Notes under the pieces: generated by a model
Database searches by the model: none
Seen by the model: the letters and a program-made list of their open reading frames with translations, nothing else
What the model was told of the DNA's origin: nothing
Assembly (NCBI GenBank): GCA_900766555.1
Contig: CAAFVR010000024.1
Location: 14,777 to 78,776, forward strand
From: Helicobacteraceae bacterium
GTDB taxonomy: Bacteria > Campylobacterota > Campylobacteria > Campylobacterales > Helicobacteraceae
Length of the DNA stretch: 64,000 bases
Direction of reading: 5' to 3'
Program-made: the position numbers and the translations under genes
Shown: positions 9,106-18,169 of the stretch, piece by piece
Layout: each line of letters starts with the position of its first letter
How positions within the stretch are numbered: position 1 is the first letter of the stretch

Positions 9106-9984
9106 ATGAAAGATCTAAAAGGTATTTATAGTGCACTGCTCGTATCTTTTGATAGTAACGGCAAAATTAATGAAAAAGGCTTGCGTCAAATAATACGTCA
9201 CAATATCGATAATATGCGCATTGATGGGCTTTATGTTGGCGGATCTAGCGGCGAGAATTTCCTACTATCAACGGAAGAAAAAAAGCAAATTCTAAAAATC
9301 ACAAAAGATGAAGCTAAAGAAAGTATCAAATTAATAGCTCAAGTTGGCAGCTTGAATTTGCACGAATCATGCGAGCTTGGCGTCCTAGCAACGGATCTAG
9401 GATATGACGCGCTAAGTGCTGTTACGCCATTTTATTACAAGTTCAATTTTGCTGAGATTAAAAATTATTATGAGCGCATAATAAAAGCTAGTCAAAATTA
9501 CATGATAATCTATTCGATACCATTTTTGACTGGCACAAATATCAATATCGAGCAATTCAAAAGCCTATATGAAAATGAAAAAATTATAGGCGTAAAATTC
9601 ACGGCTGCAGATTTCTTTTTATTAGAACGTTTAAAAAAGACATTTCCAAAGCATCTAATTTTTGCCGGTTTTGACGAAATGCTTTTAAGCGCAAGTACTC
9701 TTGGCATTGATGGCGCAATTGGCTCTACATTTAATATCAATGCGAAGCGAGCTAAGCGGATCTGGGAGCTTGCAAAGAGCGGAAAAATAACAGAGGCGCT
9801 AAAACTCCAAAATGAAACAAATGACATTATTGAATGCATTTTGCAAAATGGCCTATATCAAAGCCTAAAAGAACTCTTGAAATTGCAAGGCATAGAAGCT
9901 GGATTTTGTCGCGAACCGATGACAAAAGATTTAACAAATGAGCAAAAAAATATCATCAAAGAATTAAAAAATAAGTATCTCTAA
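9106..9984 (+). CDS. nanA: N-acetylneuraminate lyase NanA
   Basis: A 292-residue class I aldolase of the DapA/NanA family, which splits N-acetylneuraminate into ManNAc and pyruvate. It has the carboxylate-binding GGSSGEN near residue 45, Tyr136 in IIYSIPFLTG and the Schiff-base Lys164 in GVKFTAADFF. The Tyr and Lys lie within one residue of their positions in the E. coli enzyme. The Thr-Gly after the YSIP motif and the SSGEN form favour NanA over dihydrodipicolinate synthase, and so does the operon. AAGGAT precedes the ATG. Its stop codon shares one base with the nagB start. Confidence 0.95.
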   Translation: MKDLKGIYSALLVSFDSNGKINEKGLRQIIRHNIDNMRIDGLYVGGSSGENFLLSTEEKKQILKITKDEAKESIKLIAQVGSLNLHESCELGVLATDLGYDALSAVTPFYYKFNFAEIKNYYERIIKASQNYMIIYSIPFLTGTNINIEQFKSLYENEKIIGVKFTAADFFLLERLKKTFPKHLIFAGFDEMLLSASTLGIDGAIGSTFNINAKRAKRIWELAKSGKITEALKLQNETNDIIECILQNGLYQSLKELLKLQGIEAGFCREPMTKDLTNEQKNIIKELKNKYL

Positions 9985-10793
9985 TGCGTGTGATAATAAA
10001 AGAATCAAAAGAAGAAGTCGCAAATTTTAGTGCAAATTACATAATAAAGCGCATAAATGACTTTGCCCCCACAAAAGAAAGGCCTTTTGTGCTCGGCCTC
10101 CCAACAGGATCTAGCCCGCTTTTGACCTATAAAATGCTAATTGAGGCATGCAAAAAAGGCGAATTAAGCTTTGAGCATGTAGTTACATTTAATATGGATG
10201 AATATGTCGGATTAGATAAAAAACATCCGCAAAGTTATCATTTTTTTATGCATGAGCATTTTTTTAAACATATTGATATCAAGGCCGAAAACATCAATAT
10301 CTTAGATGGAAATACCAAAGATCACATAAAAGAATGTCAAAAATATGAAGATAAAATGTGTGATCTTGGCGGAGTTGAGCTATTTTTGGGCGGCGTGGGC
10401 GAAGATGGACATATAGCTTTTAATGAACCCACAAGTTCGATATATTCAAAAACGCGGATAAAAACGCTAGATCATCAAACGCGCCTTGCAAATTCGCGCT
10501 TTTTTAACTCCTTAGATGAAGTGCCAAAATATGCGCTAACTGTTGGTATCGGCACGCTATTAAATGCGCGCGAAGTTGTGATATTAGCCACTGGATATAA
10601 CAAAGCATTAGCCATAAAAAATTGTGTTGAAGATGGCATAAATCATCTTTGGCCGCTTAGTGCGATGCAGCTACATGAGCGCTTCATGTTAGTATCGGAT
10701 CTAGAGGCCACAAGCGAACTCAAAGTCAAAACGCTAAGATATTTACTAAATGTTCAAAGCGCAATTGGCATAAATGCTCCAAAAATATATTAA
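9984..10793 (+). CDS. nagB: Glucosamine-6-phosphate deaminase NagB
   Basis: At 269 residues it has the length of the E. coli enzyme. It converts glucosamine-6-phosphate to fructose-6-phosphate and ammonia, the exit to glycolysis. Key residues are in place: the phosphate loop GLPTGSSP near 38, Asp72 in FNMDEYVGL, and Asp141, His143 and Glu148 in GVGEDGHIAFNEP. Its ATG overlaps the nanA stop by one base (TAATG). It precedes nagA, so the order of the last steps is inverted with respect to metabolism, which is common. Confidence 0.95.
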   Translation: MRVIIKESKEEVANFSANYIIKRINDFAPTKERPFVLGLPTGSSPLLTYKMLIEACKKGELSFEHVVTFNMDEYVGLDKKHPQSYHFFMHEHFFKHIDIKAENINILDGNTKDHIKECQKYEDKMCDLGGVELFLGGVGEDGHIAFNEPTSSIYSKTRIKTLDHQTRLANSRFFNSLDEVPKYALTVGIGTLLNAREVVILATGYNKALAIKNCVEDGINHLWPLSAMQLHERFMLVSDLEATSELKVKTLRYLLNVQSAIGINAPKIY

Positions 10794-10803
10794 AGGTTCA
10801 AAG

Positions 10804-11949
10804 ATGATAGCGCTTACAAATGCCAGGATTTTTACCCAAAATAGCATATTAAATGATCATGTGCTAATAATTGAAGATGGCCTAATCAAAGAAATATCAA
10901 AAAATGCGCGCATACCAAGCTTTGCCAAAACAATAGATCTAGGCGGTGCAAATCTATGTGCTGGTTTTATAGATCTGCAATTAAATGGCTGCGGCGGAGT
11001 AATGTTTAATGAAACGCCAGATAAAGAAACCATATTAGCCATGCATGAGACAAATTTAAAATCTGGCACAACTAGCTTTTTGCCCACATTTATAACAGCA
11101 CCAGAAAAAAGCTATAAAGATGCGCTTAAGGCTATGGGGGATTACAAAAAGCTATCTGAGTTTAAAAATTCTGCTCTAGGATTGCATCTTGAGGGACCAT
11201 TTATTAGTGTTGAAAAAAAGGGCGTGCATAATCCAAGCTATATTCGCAGCATGCAAGAAGACGATCTAATAACGCTAAAAAATCATGCGGATCTAATCAC
11301 AAAGCTTACCATCGCGCCTGAAAATGTGAGCTTAGAACAAATGCAGCAATTAATAAAAAGCGGCATAATAATAGCAATCGGACATTCAAATGCTAATTTT
11401 GAGACTGCAATGTCGTATTTTACGCATGGAGCTAGCTTTGTGACGCATTTATATAATGCTATGTCGCAAATAAATTCTGGACGAGACCTAGGCGTTGTTG
11501 GCGCAAGCCTAACCTCAGATGCCTTTGTTGGGATAATAACAGATGGATTGCATGTGCATTTTGCAAATATAGATCTCGCATATAAAATTAAGCAAAATAA
11601 ACTTTGTATCGTAACAGATGCGCTAGCCTCAGCTGGAGCGCCGGAAAATTTTAAGCAATTTAGCTTTGTTGGCAAAAATATTTATGTAAAAGATGGTAAA
11701 TGCGTAGATGAAAATGGCATAACAGCAGGCGCCTCAATCACGATGCTTGAATCTATCAAAAATGTAGTTCAAAATACAAAAATATCATTACTTGAGGCCA
11801 TAAATTTAAGCACCATAAATCCAGCTTGCGCTATCAAAATGGACAAAAAAATCGGCTCAATACAAGTTGGCAAAGTGGCTAATCTATGCGTCTTTGATAA
11901 AAATTACAACATTATTGGAGTTTCTTTTAATGGAACTTGGAAAAGCTAA
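10804..11949 (+). CDS. nagA: N-acetylglucosamine-6-phosphate deacetylase NagA
   Basis: About 381 residues of the amidohydrolase superfamily, removing acetate from GlcNAc-6-phosphate. The metal-site region reads GFIDLQLNGCGG near residue 50. LHLEGPFI follows, with the metal-ligand Glu. Further on are AIGHSNA, THLYNAMS with a His ligand, and the catalytic Asp in CIVTDALASAG. I chose ATG 10804 (MIALTNARIF), which has AAAGG nine bases upstream; the ATG at 10774 would add ten residues overlapping nagB. It is the last gene of the rightward sialic acid operon. A G5 run inside it is too short to be a likely contingency tract. Confidence 0.94.
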   Translation: MIALTNARIFTQNSILNDHVLIIEDGLIKEISKNARIPSFAKTIDLGGANLCAGFIDLQLNGCGGVMFNETPDKETILAMHETNLKSGTTSFLPTFITAPEKSYKDALKAMGDYKKLSEFKNSALGLHLEGPFISVEKKGVHNPSYIRSMQEDDLITLKNHADLITKLTIAPENVSLEQMQQLIKSGIIIAIGHSNANFETAMSYFTHGASFVTHLYNAMSQINSGRDLGVVGASLTSDAFVGIITDGLHVHFANIDLAYKIKQNKLCIVTDALASAGAPENFKQFSFVGKNIYVKDGKCVDENGITAGASITMLESIKNVVQNTKISLLEAINLSTINPACAIKMDKKIGSIQVGKVANLCVFDKNYNIIGVSFNGTWKS

Positions 11950-12044
11950 GCTATCCAGCTCCCTTGTCCGCAAAATCATCTCCAAAATCACCTTTTATAT
12001 TTGCAATATTAAAGAGTGAGGGCGATTGCGAGGGCAAAGTGGCC

Positions 12045-12731
12045 CTAGAAGCTTACATCAAATTCAATACCGATATCAGTAAAAATTGTATCTGTGCTAT
12101 TTGCAAAGTCATTACCCATGCCGCTGCTGCTGCCGCTACTACTTCCGCCGCTAGTTTTAAGCTTGCCATTTGAAAGTGATGCATGCGCATAGCCAACATT
12201 ACCAAATAATTTTACAAATAATCTCTCATTTGCGCGACCAACTATCCCATAGCGAAAATCAATTGAATGCGTATCGCCTCTGACACTTGGTTGAAATAGC
12301 CCTCTTCCGCCAGCAAATACACCAGCATAATAAATTGGGAAATAATATACATTACCCACGATGCCCAAAAGGCGCTGTACTGATTCGATATATTGATCAC
12401 TTGGATCTGTCACTTTCAAATCCATTTGCGCCGTACTTAAGATTAGATCTGCTGATAAATATTCTGAATAGTTATATCGCACGCCAGCACCTAGCGCATA
12501 GCCATCGCGATAAAGATATGTCATATCTTTATCATGTTTTATCGTATTTGATGATACGAAATTTTTATAATTTGTTCTATTTTGATATGAAGCCACAGCA
12601 GAAAATGTGACTATCGGCTGAAAAGCTGGTATTGTTTTTTTTTGCGACTCATTTTCTATTTCTTCTTCCGCCAGTGCAGCATTGAAATTACTAATACCTA
12701 AAAAAGCCAGCATGGCTAAAAATTTTTTCAA
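12045..12731 (-). CDS. Small outer-membrane beta-barrel protein, unknown function
   Basis: At 228 residues it carries a signal peptide (KKFLAMLAFLGISNFNAALA-EEE). The mature part alternates hydrophobic residues as in an eight- to ten-stranded barrel, and the protein ends in Phe (FDVSF). The start is TTG (12729-12731), chosen because AAGGAAA sits just upstream and no ATG gives a complete signal peptide. A Gly/Ser-only loop (GGSSSGSSSG near residue 200), encoded by imperfect trinucleotide repeats, precedes the last strand. An A9 run lies at codons 28-31. The gene sits 20 bases downstream of hemC on the same strand and faces nagA. It resembles the OmpA-like/porin class in shape only; I do not recognise the family. 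Confidence 0.7.
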   Translation of the reverse strand: MKKFLAMLAFLGISNFNAALAEEEIENESQKKTIPAFQPIVTFSAVASYQNRTNYKNFVSSNTIKHDKDMTYLYRDGYALGAGVRYNYSEYLSADLILSTAQMDLKVTDPSDQYIESVQRLLGIVGNVYYFPIYYAGVFAGGRGLFQPSVRGDTHSIDFRYGIVGRANERLFVKLFGNVGYAHASLSNGKLKTSGGSSSGSSSGMGNDFANSTDTIFTDIGIEFDVSF

Positions 12732-12751
12732 AATATTTCCTTTATTTTAAT

Positions 12752-13636
12752 TTAAATTCTTGCGCCGCGATTAATAAAATCTTGCGCCAAAGTAGAAGCC
12801 AAAGTCTCATAATTTGGACTTTTCACCTGACCTTTTATATGCGTTTTATCGATACCCAAAATTGCTACAAGGCTATAAATTCCATCTGTAACATCTGCTA
12901 ATACGCCAAGTGGACTTTGACATGTCCCGCCCAAAAGTCGCACAAATTCGCGCTCAATCCCACATAACAAAGCACTTTTAGTGCAATTTAAAGCGCTAAT
13001 ATTAGTATAAAATTTGTTATCTTTTAACATCTGCAGCCCAAGCGCGCCCTGCCCCATCGCCGGTATCATCAGATCTGACGAAAGTATAACAGCATGAAAT
13101 TTATTATTTAGCACATCAAGTCTCTTTAGTCCCGCATGCGCTAAAACTATGGCATCAAATGAGCCTTCTTCAAGGCGACTTAAGCGCGTTTGCACATTGC
13201 CTCGCAAGCTTTGTGTATCTAGATCGGATCTAAGTATCTTTAATTGCAAACTCCGCCTCGCACTTGTTGTGCCGACCTTGGCGTGGCGCGGAAGCTCAAA
13301 CATATTTTTATATTTTTTACTCAAAAATACATCAAAATAGCTATCGCGTTCTGTTATCGCTACAAGCGGCAAATCCTCATCTAGATTTACTGGCACATCT
13401 TTTAGCGAATGCACAGCCACATCTATTTCGCCACTTTTTAGCGCGACTTCGAGCTCTTTTACAAAAAGGCCCTTACCTCCGATTGCATCAAGTGGCCTAT
13501 CTAATATTTTATCCCCGGTGGTTTGGATCTTTATAATTTCGCTATCTATATTTTGCTCATTTTTCAAACGTTTTGCTATGTAATTTGCCTGCCAAAGTGC
13601 CAGAGCGCTAGACCTTGTGCCAATTTTAACCCTCAT
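12752..13636 (-). CDS. hemC: Porphobilinogen deaminase (hydroxymethylbilane synthase)
   Basis: The 294-residue enzyme assembles four porphobilinogens into hydroxymethylbilane for haem and sirohaem. It begins with the family N-terminus RVKIGTRSSALALWQA. The catalytic Asp lies in VHSLKDVPV near residue 80, substrate-binding arginines in TTSARRSLQL near 123, and the dipyrromethane-carrying Cys239 in GGTCQSPLG. The ATG overlaps the stop of the fxsA-like gene by four bases. It is the last core gene of the long leftward run that begins at flgI, three genes after hemA, which supplies the same pathway. Confidence 0.96.
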   Translation of the reverse strand: MRVKIGTRSSALALWQANYIAKRLKNEQNIDSEIIKIQTTGDKILDRPLDAIGGKGLFVKELEVALKSGEIDVAVHSLKDVPVNLDEDLPLVAITERDSYFDVFLSKKYKNMFELPRHAKVGTTSARRSLQLKILRSDLDTQSLRGNVQTRLSRLEEGSFDAIVLAHAGLKRLDVLNNKFHAVILSSDLMIPAMGQGALGLQMLKDNKFYTNISALNCTKSALLCGIEREFVRLLGGTCQSPLGVLADVTDGIYSLVAILGIDKTHIKGQVKSPNYETLASTLAQDFINRGARI

Positions 13637-14058
13637 TTTACATCCTGCTCAATTACTTCAACATCAATTATTTCGCGATCACCCATTCGCTCATCTGGCC
13701 TTTGTGTTTGCTCAAACATATCTCTTTTATTTTCTCTTTGTCTTTGTTTTGTGCTAGCAAAAATTACTAATAATAAACCTAAAACATCGCTAAGTAAGCC
13801 AGGCATTATTAAAAGTAATCCGCCGATAACATGCGAGATGCCCTGCGTTATAAAATCTAATATCTCAAATTTTGATATTTTATAAAAAGCTATTTTTAAC
13901 CTATCAAGTGAGCGCAAAATTAATAGCATGCCAATTGCGCCACTTAAAATTATTTCAAAAAATACAGCCCATCCGCCAAATGCTTTGCCAAATATAAAAA
14001 ATAGCAATATCTCAACGCCAGCATAAATCCAAAATATCCCGCTCTTGGATCTATTCAT
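13633..14058 (-). CDS. fxsA: FxsA-family membrane protein
   Basis: A 141-residue protein with hydrophobic segments near residues 8-25 and 32-48 and a third around 76-98. The third contains the family-typical GGLLLIMPGLLSDVLGLLL. A charged cytoplasmic tail is rich in Arg, Glu and Asp. FxsA is known in E. coli for easing phage T7 exclusion by the F plasmid when overproduced; its normal role is unclear. Here it is nested between proS and hemC with four-base overlaps on both sides, so it is co-translated with housekeeping genes. Confidence 0.8.
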   Translation of the reverse strand: MNRSKSGIFWIYAGVEILLFFIFGKAFGGWAVFFEIILSGAIGMLLILRSLDRLKIAFYKISKFEILDFITQGISHVIGGLLLIMPGLLSDVLGLLLVIFASTKQRQRENKRDMFEQTQRPDERMGDREIIDVEVIEQDVK

Positions 14059-15968
14059 AACAGTTCTTTTATGTGCATTTTTATGACACTAATATCAGCT
14101 TTTATGCGCATTTTATGCAAGCCATCGCGCACTATTATTTCAACTTCGCCTTGCTCTAGCGCCTTGCCAATTACTATGCCAAATGGCATGCCTAAAAGTT
14201 CAAAATCCTTAATCTTAAAGCCAAAACGTTCAGATCTATCATCTAACAAAACGCTCATCTCTTCGCTCAAAGCTTTATAAAGTGCTTTTGCAAATTCAAA
14301 ACTCGCTTCATCTTTGATATTACTAATAATTATATGCACCAAAAATGGTGCCACTTCGCTATTAAAAACACAGCCAAAATCATCTGCTTTTTGCTCCATC
14401 ATCGCGCCAAGCAATCTTGAAACGCCAATGCCATAACAGCCCATAATGAAATGCTGCTGCCTTGCTTCTTGATCCAAAAATGTAGCATTCATGGCCTTGG
14501 AATACTTTGTCCCAAGCTTAAAAATATGCCCTATTTCTATGCCTCTTTTATATATCAAAGTACCTTTTATTTGCTCGCCCTCGCCATTTTTATCTTGCAA
14601 GCTCTGGCAACAAAGCCCAATCGGATCTAGCAGCTCCTTTGCAAATTCTGTGCAAGTTTTTTCCTCATCGCCTTCGCTTTTGTTTGCGCCGGTGTTTATC
14701 GTGGCATCCAAATTACATTTGCAATGTGGGCAGAAATCGCCTTCTTTTACAAGCGCTAGATCCGCATAGTCTAAACTTTCAAATGTACCTAAATCCACTC
14801 CTATAAAATGATAATCGCGTTCATTTGCGCCGCATACAAGTCCAAATGCATCAAACAAAGAATCATCAAAAAATATAAAAGGAGATTTAGTAATGCTAAA
14901 AAGCGCATAAGGTCCAATAAAACCCGCAAAAAGCGTATTAAAATCCTCCAAATTAGCAACTCTAAGTTCAATTGCTAACTTTGAATTCATAGCGCTTGCT
15001 TTTGCATTATATGCATTTAGCGCCTTTGTGCTCTCTAATTCGTCGCTTCCGCGGATAAACATAAATGCAAGCTCGCTCAAACTAGCTTTTTTGCTCTCAT
15101 TTGTGTCTTCAAAAACTGGCTCTAGTACAACACATTGCAGCACAAAATCAATATCAATATTAAAAAAATTAGCCACTTCTTTTGAGCTTTTAATATTTGG
15201 CGTATGAAATTTCGCAAAACTAGCTTGATGAGGCGGTATTTTTGGAGCATTAGCGCGCTTTGCAACCTCGATATTTGAGGCATAATTACAATTGCTACAT
15301 AGCACAATTACATCCTCTCCACTATCTGTTAGTGCCATAAATTCCTTGCTCCCGCTCCCGCCAATAGCGCCAGAATCCGCCTCTATCACGCGAAAATCAA
15401 GTCCTAGTCGCGTAAAAATGCGCTCATAAGTTTGCTGCATATTCATAAATTCAGCCTGCAAATCCTCTTCATTTGCATGGAAACTATAGGCATCTTTCAT
15501 CAGAAATTCTCTGCTGCGCAAAAGCCCAGCTCTAGGTCGGATCTCATCGCGAAATTTGAGATTTATTTGATAGAAATTTTTGTTCAAATCTTTATAACTA
15601 TTTATATGCGCTGAAATAAGATCTGTTATGCTCTCTTCAAAAGTCGGCCCAAGTATCAATAGCGCATCTTTTCTGTCGCGAAATTTCAATAGCTCCGCGC
15701 CATATTGCTGCAATCGCGTACTTTTATCCCAAAGTGCACTTGGCGTCACAAAACTTAAGCTTAGCTCAAGCGCGCCTGATTTATCCATCTCTTCTTTTAT
15801 CACTTTTGAGATATTGTTAAGCGCTTTTTGGCCAAGCGGCAAGAAATTATAAAGCCCAGATCCGATCTGATGTATAAAACCAGCTTGAACTAGCAATTTA
15901 TGGCTTTTCAAAATGGCATCTTTTGGCGGCAATTTCTGCGTTGGGATGAAACTTTTACTAAATTTCAT
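14055..15968 (-). CDS. proS: Prolyl-tRNA synthetase (bacterial type) with an extra internal segment
   Basis: A class II synthetase charging tRNA-Pro. Motif 2 (RPRAGLLRSREFLMKDAYSF, residues about 144-163) and motif 3 (GIGVSRLLGAMMEQ near 513) are present. An editing-type insertion domain lies between about 225 and 400, and an anticodon-binding domain forms the C-terminus. At 637 residues it is longer than the roughly 570-580 typical of the bacterial form. Most of the surplus is a Cys- and Lys/Glu-rich stretch at residues about 419-469, after a CPHCKC motif and before GTLIYKRGIEIGHIF. Catalytic motifs are intact, so it should be functional. It lies between hemA and fxsA. A tRNA-Pro(GGG) gene lies upstream, before flgI. 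Confidence 0.95.
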   Translation of the reverse strand: MKFSKSFIPTQKLPPKDAILKSHKLLVQAGFIHQIGSGLYNFLPLGQKALNNISKVIKEEMDKSGALELSLSFVTPSALWDKSTRLQQYGAELLKFRDRKDALLILGPTFEESITDLISAHINSYKDLNKNFYQINLKFRDEIRPRAGLLRSREFLMKDAYSFHANEEDLQAEFMNMQQTYERIFTRLGLDFRVIEADSGAIGGSGSKEFMALTDSGEDVIVLCSNCNYASNIEVAKRANAPKIPPHQASFAKFHTPNIKSSKEVANFFNIDIDFVLQCVVLEPVFEDTNESKKASLSELAFMFIRGSDELESTKALNAYNAKASAMNSKLAIELRVANLEDFNTLFAGFIGPYALFSITKSPFIFFDDSLFDAFGLVCGANERDYHFIGVDLGTFESLDYADLALVKEGDFCPHCKCNLDATINTGANKSEGDEEKTCTEFAKELLDPIGLCCQSLQDKNGEGEQIKGTLIYKRGIEIGHIFKLGTKYSKAMNATFLDQEARQQHFIMGCYGIGVSRLLGAMMEQKADDFGCVFNSEVAPFLVHIIISNIKDEASFEFAKALYKALSEEMSVLLDDRSERFGFKIKDFELLGMPFGIVIGKALEQGEVEIIVRDGLHKMRIKADISVIKMHIKELL

Positions 15969-15970
15969 GC

Positions 15971-17248
15971 CTATCCTTTATGTTCGCATTTATAAATATT
16001 TAAAAGATTTACGCTTTTATCAATATCAAAAAAATGCTTTATCACTTCAATTACCACATCAGATTCCATGCTTTTTGCGCTATTTCGCAAATTTTGTGTT
16101 GGCTCATGCAAAAATGTATTAAAAGCCTGATGCAAAAGCTTTTGCAAATTATTGCGCTCCAAATCGCTAAAATATCCCTTCTCAATCGCTTTATCTATCG
16201 CATTAAAACTCGCATTTTTGGCCCTTAGGCGGATTTCTTTAATCACGGGTTCTAGCTCTTGCGTTTCAATCCATTGCAAAAATTCATCGCAAGCATTTGC
16301 CACGAGACTATGCGCTAAATCTAAATCAGCCTGCCTTAAAGCCATATTTTCTTTAGCCGTCGCTTTCAAATCATCGATTGTAAAAATTCTAAAATCAGCT
16401 AGATCCGCTATATTTCTAGGCACACCAAGATCAAAAAATATTGGCTTTTTATTATTTATTTTAAATAACTCATCTTTAATTATCGGCGCGCTCGCATTTG
16501 TGGCGCAAAAAATAAAGTCAAAATCTAATATATCTTGCGTTATTTGCTCTAATATTTCTATATTTTTATTTTGCAGTTCTTTTTGCAAAGCCAAAGCCCG
16601 CTTTTTTGTCCTATTGTGCACGCTGATATTAAAATCATCTTTTATTAAATGCTTAACGCATAAAGTGCCGATCTCTCCAAGCCCAATTACAAGCGCATTT
16701 GGAGAGTTTTTTGTGGCGAGCGACCTTGCCTTTTGAGCAGCAATTTTTGATATTGAGACATTTTGATTTGATATTTTTGTTTTATTGCGAATTTGTGCCG
16801 CATTTTTTAGCGCAAAATGCACAACTCGCGTAATTTCTTTACCGCAAAAATTATTTAAATATGCAAAATTATAGGCATCTTTAAATTGGCCTGAAATTTG
16901 CGTCTCACCCAAAACTAGACTGTCCAAACTAGCACTCACGCTAAAAATATGATATAGCGCTTCTTGCCCCACATAAGATCTAGCACTATTTTCCAAATCT
17001 GATAGTTTTATGCCTTTAAGCCCACTAAGTTGGTTTAGTATCAAATCTTTAATCAAATTTGCATCATCAATTAACGCATAAAATTCACTGCGATTACATG
17101 TAGACATTGCCATAATCTCAGATCCGTTTGGCAGCTTATAAAGTAAATCTTTTAGAAAATTATTTAGCTCAATTTCTTTTAAATATATCTTTTCTCGAAG
17201 CTCTAGTGGCGTATTTTTATAAGAAAAACTAAGGCAAAAATAATTCAT
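15971..17248 (-). CDS. hemA: Glutamyl-tRNA reductase HemA
   Basis: A 425-residue enzyme that reduces glutamyl-tRNA to glutamate-1-semialdehyde with NADPH, the first committed step of haem synthesis in most bacteria. The catalytic nucleophile Cys51 lies in MSTCNRSEFY. The substrate-binding block SLVLGETQISGQFKDAY is near residue 112. An NADPH-binding Rossmann loop ALVIGLGEIG is near 195, and the helical dimerisation domain is C-terminal. The start overlaps the ispB stop by four bases. In C. jejuni and H. pylori this gene also lies between a prenyl synthase gene and proS. Confidence 0.96.
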   Translation of the reverse strand: MNYFCLSFSYKNTPLELREKIYLKEIELNNFLKDLLYKLPNGSEIMAMSTCNRSEFYALIDDANLIKDLILNQLSGLKGIKLSDLENSARSYVGQEALYHIFSVSASLDSLVLGETQISGQFKDAYNFAYLNNFCGKEITRVVHFALKNAAQIRNKTKISNQNVSISKIAAQKARSLATKNSPNALVIGLGEIGTLCVKHLIKDDFNISVHNRTKKRALALQKELQNKNIEILEQITQDILDFDFIFCATNASAPIIKDELFKINNKKPIFFDLGVPRNIADLADFRIFTIDDLKATAKENMALRQADLDLAHSLVANACDEFLQWIETQELEPVIKEIRLRAKNASFNAIDKAIEKGYFSDLERNNLQKLLHQAFNTFLHEPTQNLRNSAKSMESDVVIEVIKHFFDIDKSVNLLNIYKCEHKG

Positions 17249-18168
17249 TTAACGCGCTTTAGCAAATCTAGCGTTATATTCTCTAGCTCTTTATTTTTCA
17301 CATACAAAAGAGCCTTTTTTGCAAAATCTTGCGCAACATTTTGCGTCTCATCAAAGATATTAAATTCTTTCATTTTTGTGACAATAAAGGTCTTATTTAT
17401 CGGATCTAGCGGCTTTTTGTGCAAATCTTTTAGTCTTTTTTTATCATCTTTATTTAATTTTTCAAAAAGCAACATATAAGGCAGCGTCGTTTTACCCTCA
17501 GAAAAATCGCTGAAATTATTTTTACCCAATATTTCTTTATCACTTTTTAGATCCAATAAATCATCCACAATTTGATAACAAATACCAAGATTTAGCCCAA
17601 AATTATAATAAATCTGCGGATCTAGCCCAGAAATTAACGCACTAATTTCACATGAAGATGCGATCAAAGAAGCCGTTTTTAAACTAATCATATTTTTATA
17701 AGCATCTAAATCATTTTGAAAATTACTTGCCATCGCCACATCTAACACTTCGCCCATACTCAAATTTACAACCGCTTGAGCTATACTTTTTGGAATTTTG
17801 GGACTAATTTTACTTAAATCTAGCATCTTTAAAAATGCATACGAATAGATCACATCGCCAAGCATAATTGCGGATCTATCGCCAAAAGTGGCATTTATCG
17901 TGGGGTTTGCTCGCCTAATTGTGGCATTATCTATCACATCATCATGCAATAGCGAGGCCAATTGCACAAGCTCAATCACAGCACAAGCGCGCAATAAATC
18001 ATGCTCTTTTGATTTATCCAAAGCCTGCTCAAAAATACATAACATGAGCTTACTTCGCAGCATTTTGCCAAATTCCACTTGATTAAAAAGAGCTTGAACT
18101 TCCCTATTTTTTAGCGCTTTTATGTCATCTATCATGATAGATTTTATTGCTTCAATCTTATTAATCAT
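17245..18168 (-). CDS. ispB: Polyprenyl diphosphate synthase (octaprenyl type)
   Basis: A 307-residue trans-prenyltransferase that builds the long isoprenoid side chain of menaquinone from isopentenyl diphosphate. The first aspartate-rich motif is LLHDDVIDNATIRR near residue 73 and the second is YQIVDDLLDLKSD near 203, both intact for magnesium-diphosphate binding. Length and motif spacing fit IspB-type enzymes rather than the shorter-chain IspA. The gene sits one base after the small anchored-protein gene and overlaps hemA. Chain length cannot be read reliably from the sequence. Confidence 0.92.
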   Translation of the reverse strand: MINKIEAIKSIMIDDIKALKNREVQALFNQVEFGKMLRSKLMLCIFEQALDKSKEHDLLRACAVIELVQLASLLHDDVIDNATIRRANPTINATFGDRSAIMLGDVIYSYAFLKMLDLSKISPKIPKSIAQAVVNLSMGEVLDVAMASNFQNDLDAYKNMISLKTASLIASSCEISALISGLDPQIYYNFGLNLGICYQIVDDLLDLKSDKEILGKNNFSDFSEGKTTLPYMLLFEKLNKDDKKRLKDLHKKPLDPINKTFIVTKMKEFNIFDETQNVAQDFAKKALLYVKNKELENITLDLLKRVK

Positions 18169-18169
18169 G

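Noticed and set aside
11142..11146. G5 run in nagA (and similar G5 runs in mnmG and the 49943 membrane gene) as phase-variation tracts
   Set aside because: Five bases is too short for frequent slippage, and the genes read in frame as core enzymes.
12031..12046. AGGGC/GCCCT inverted repeat between nagA and the outer-membrane protein gene as terminator
   Set aside because: Five-pair stem, no T run on either strand.
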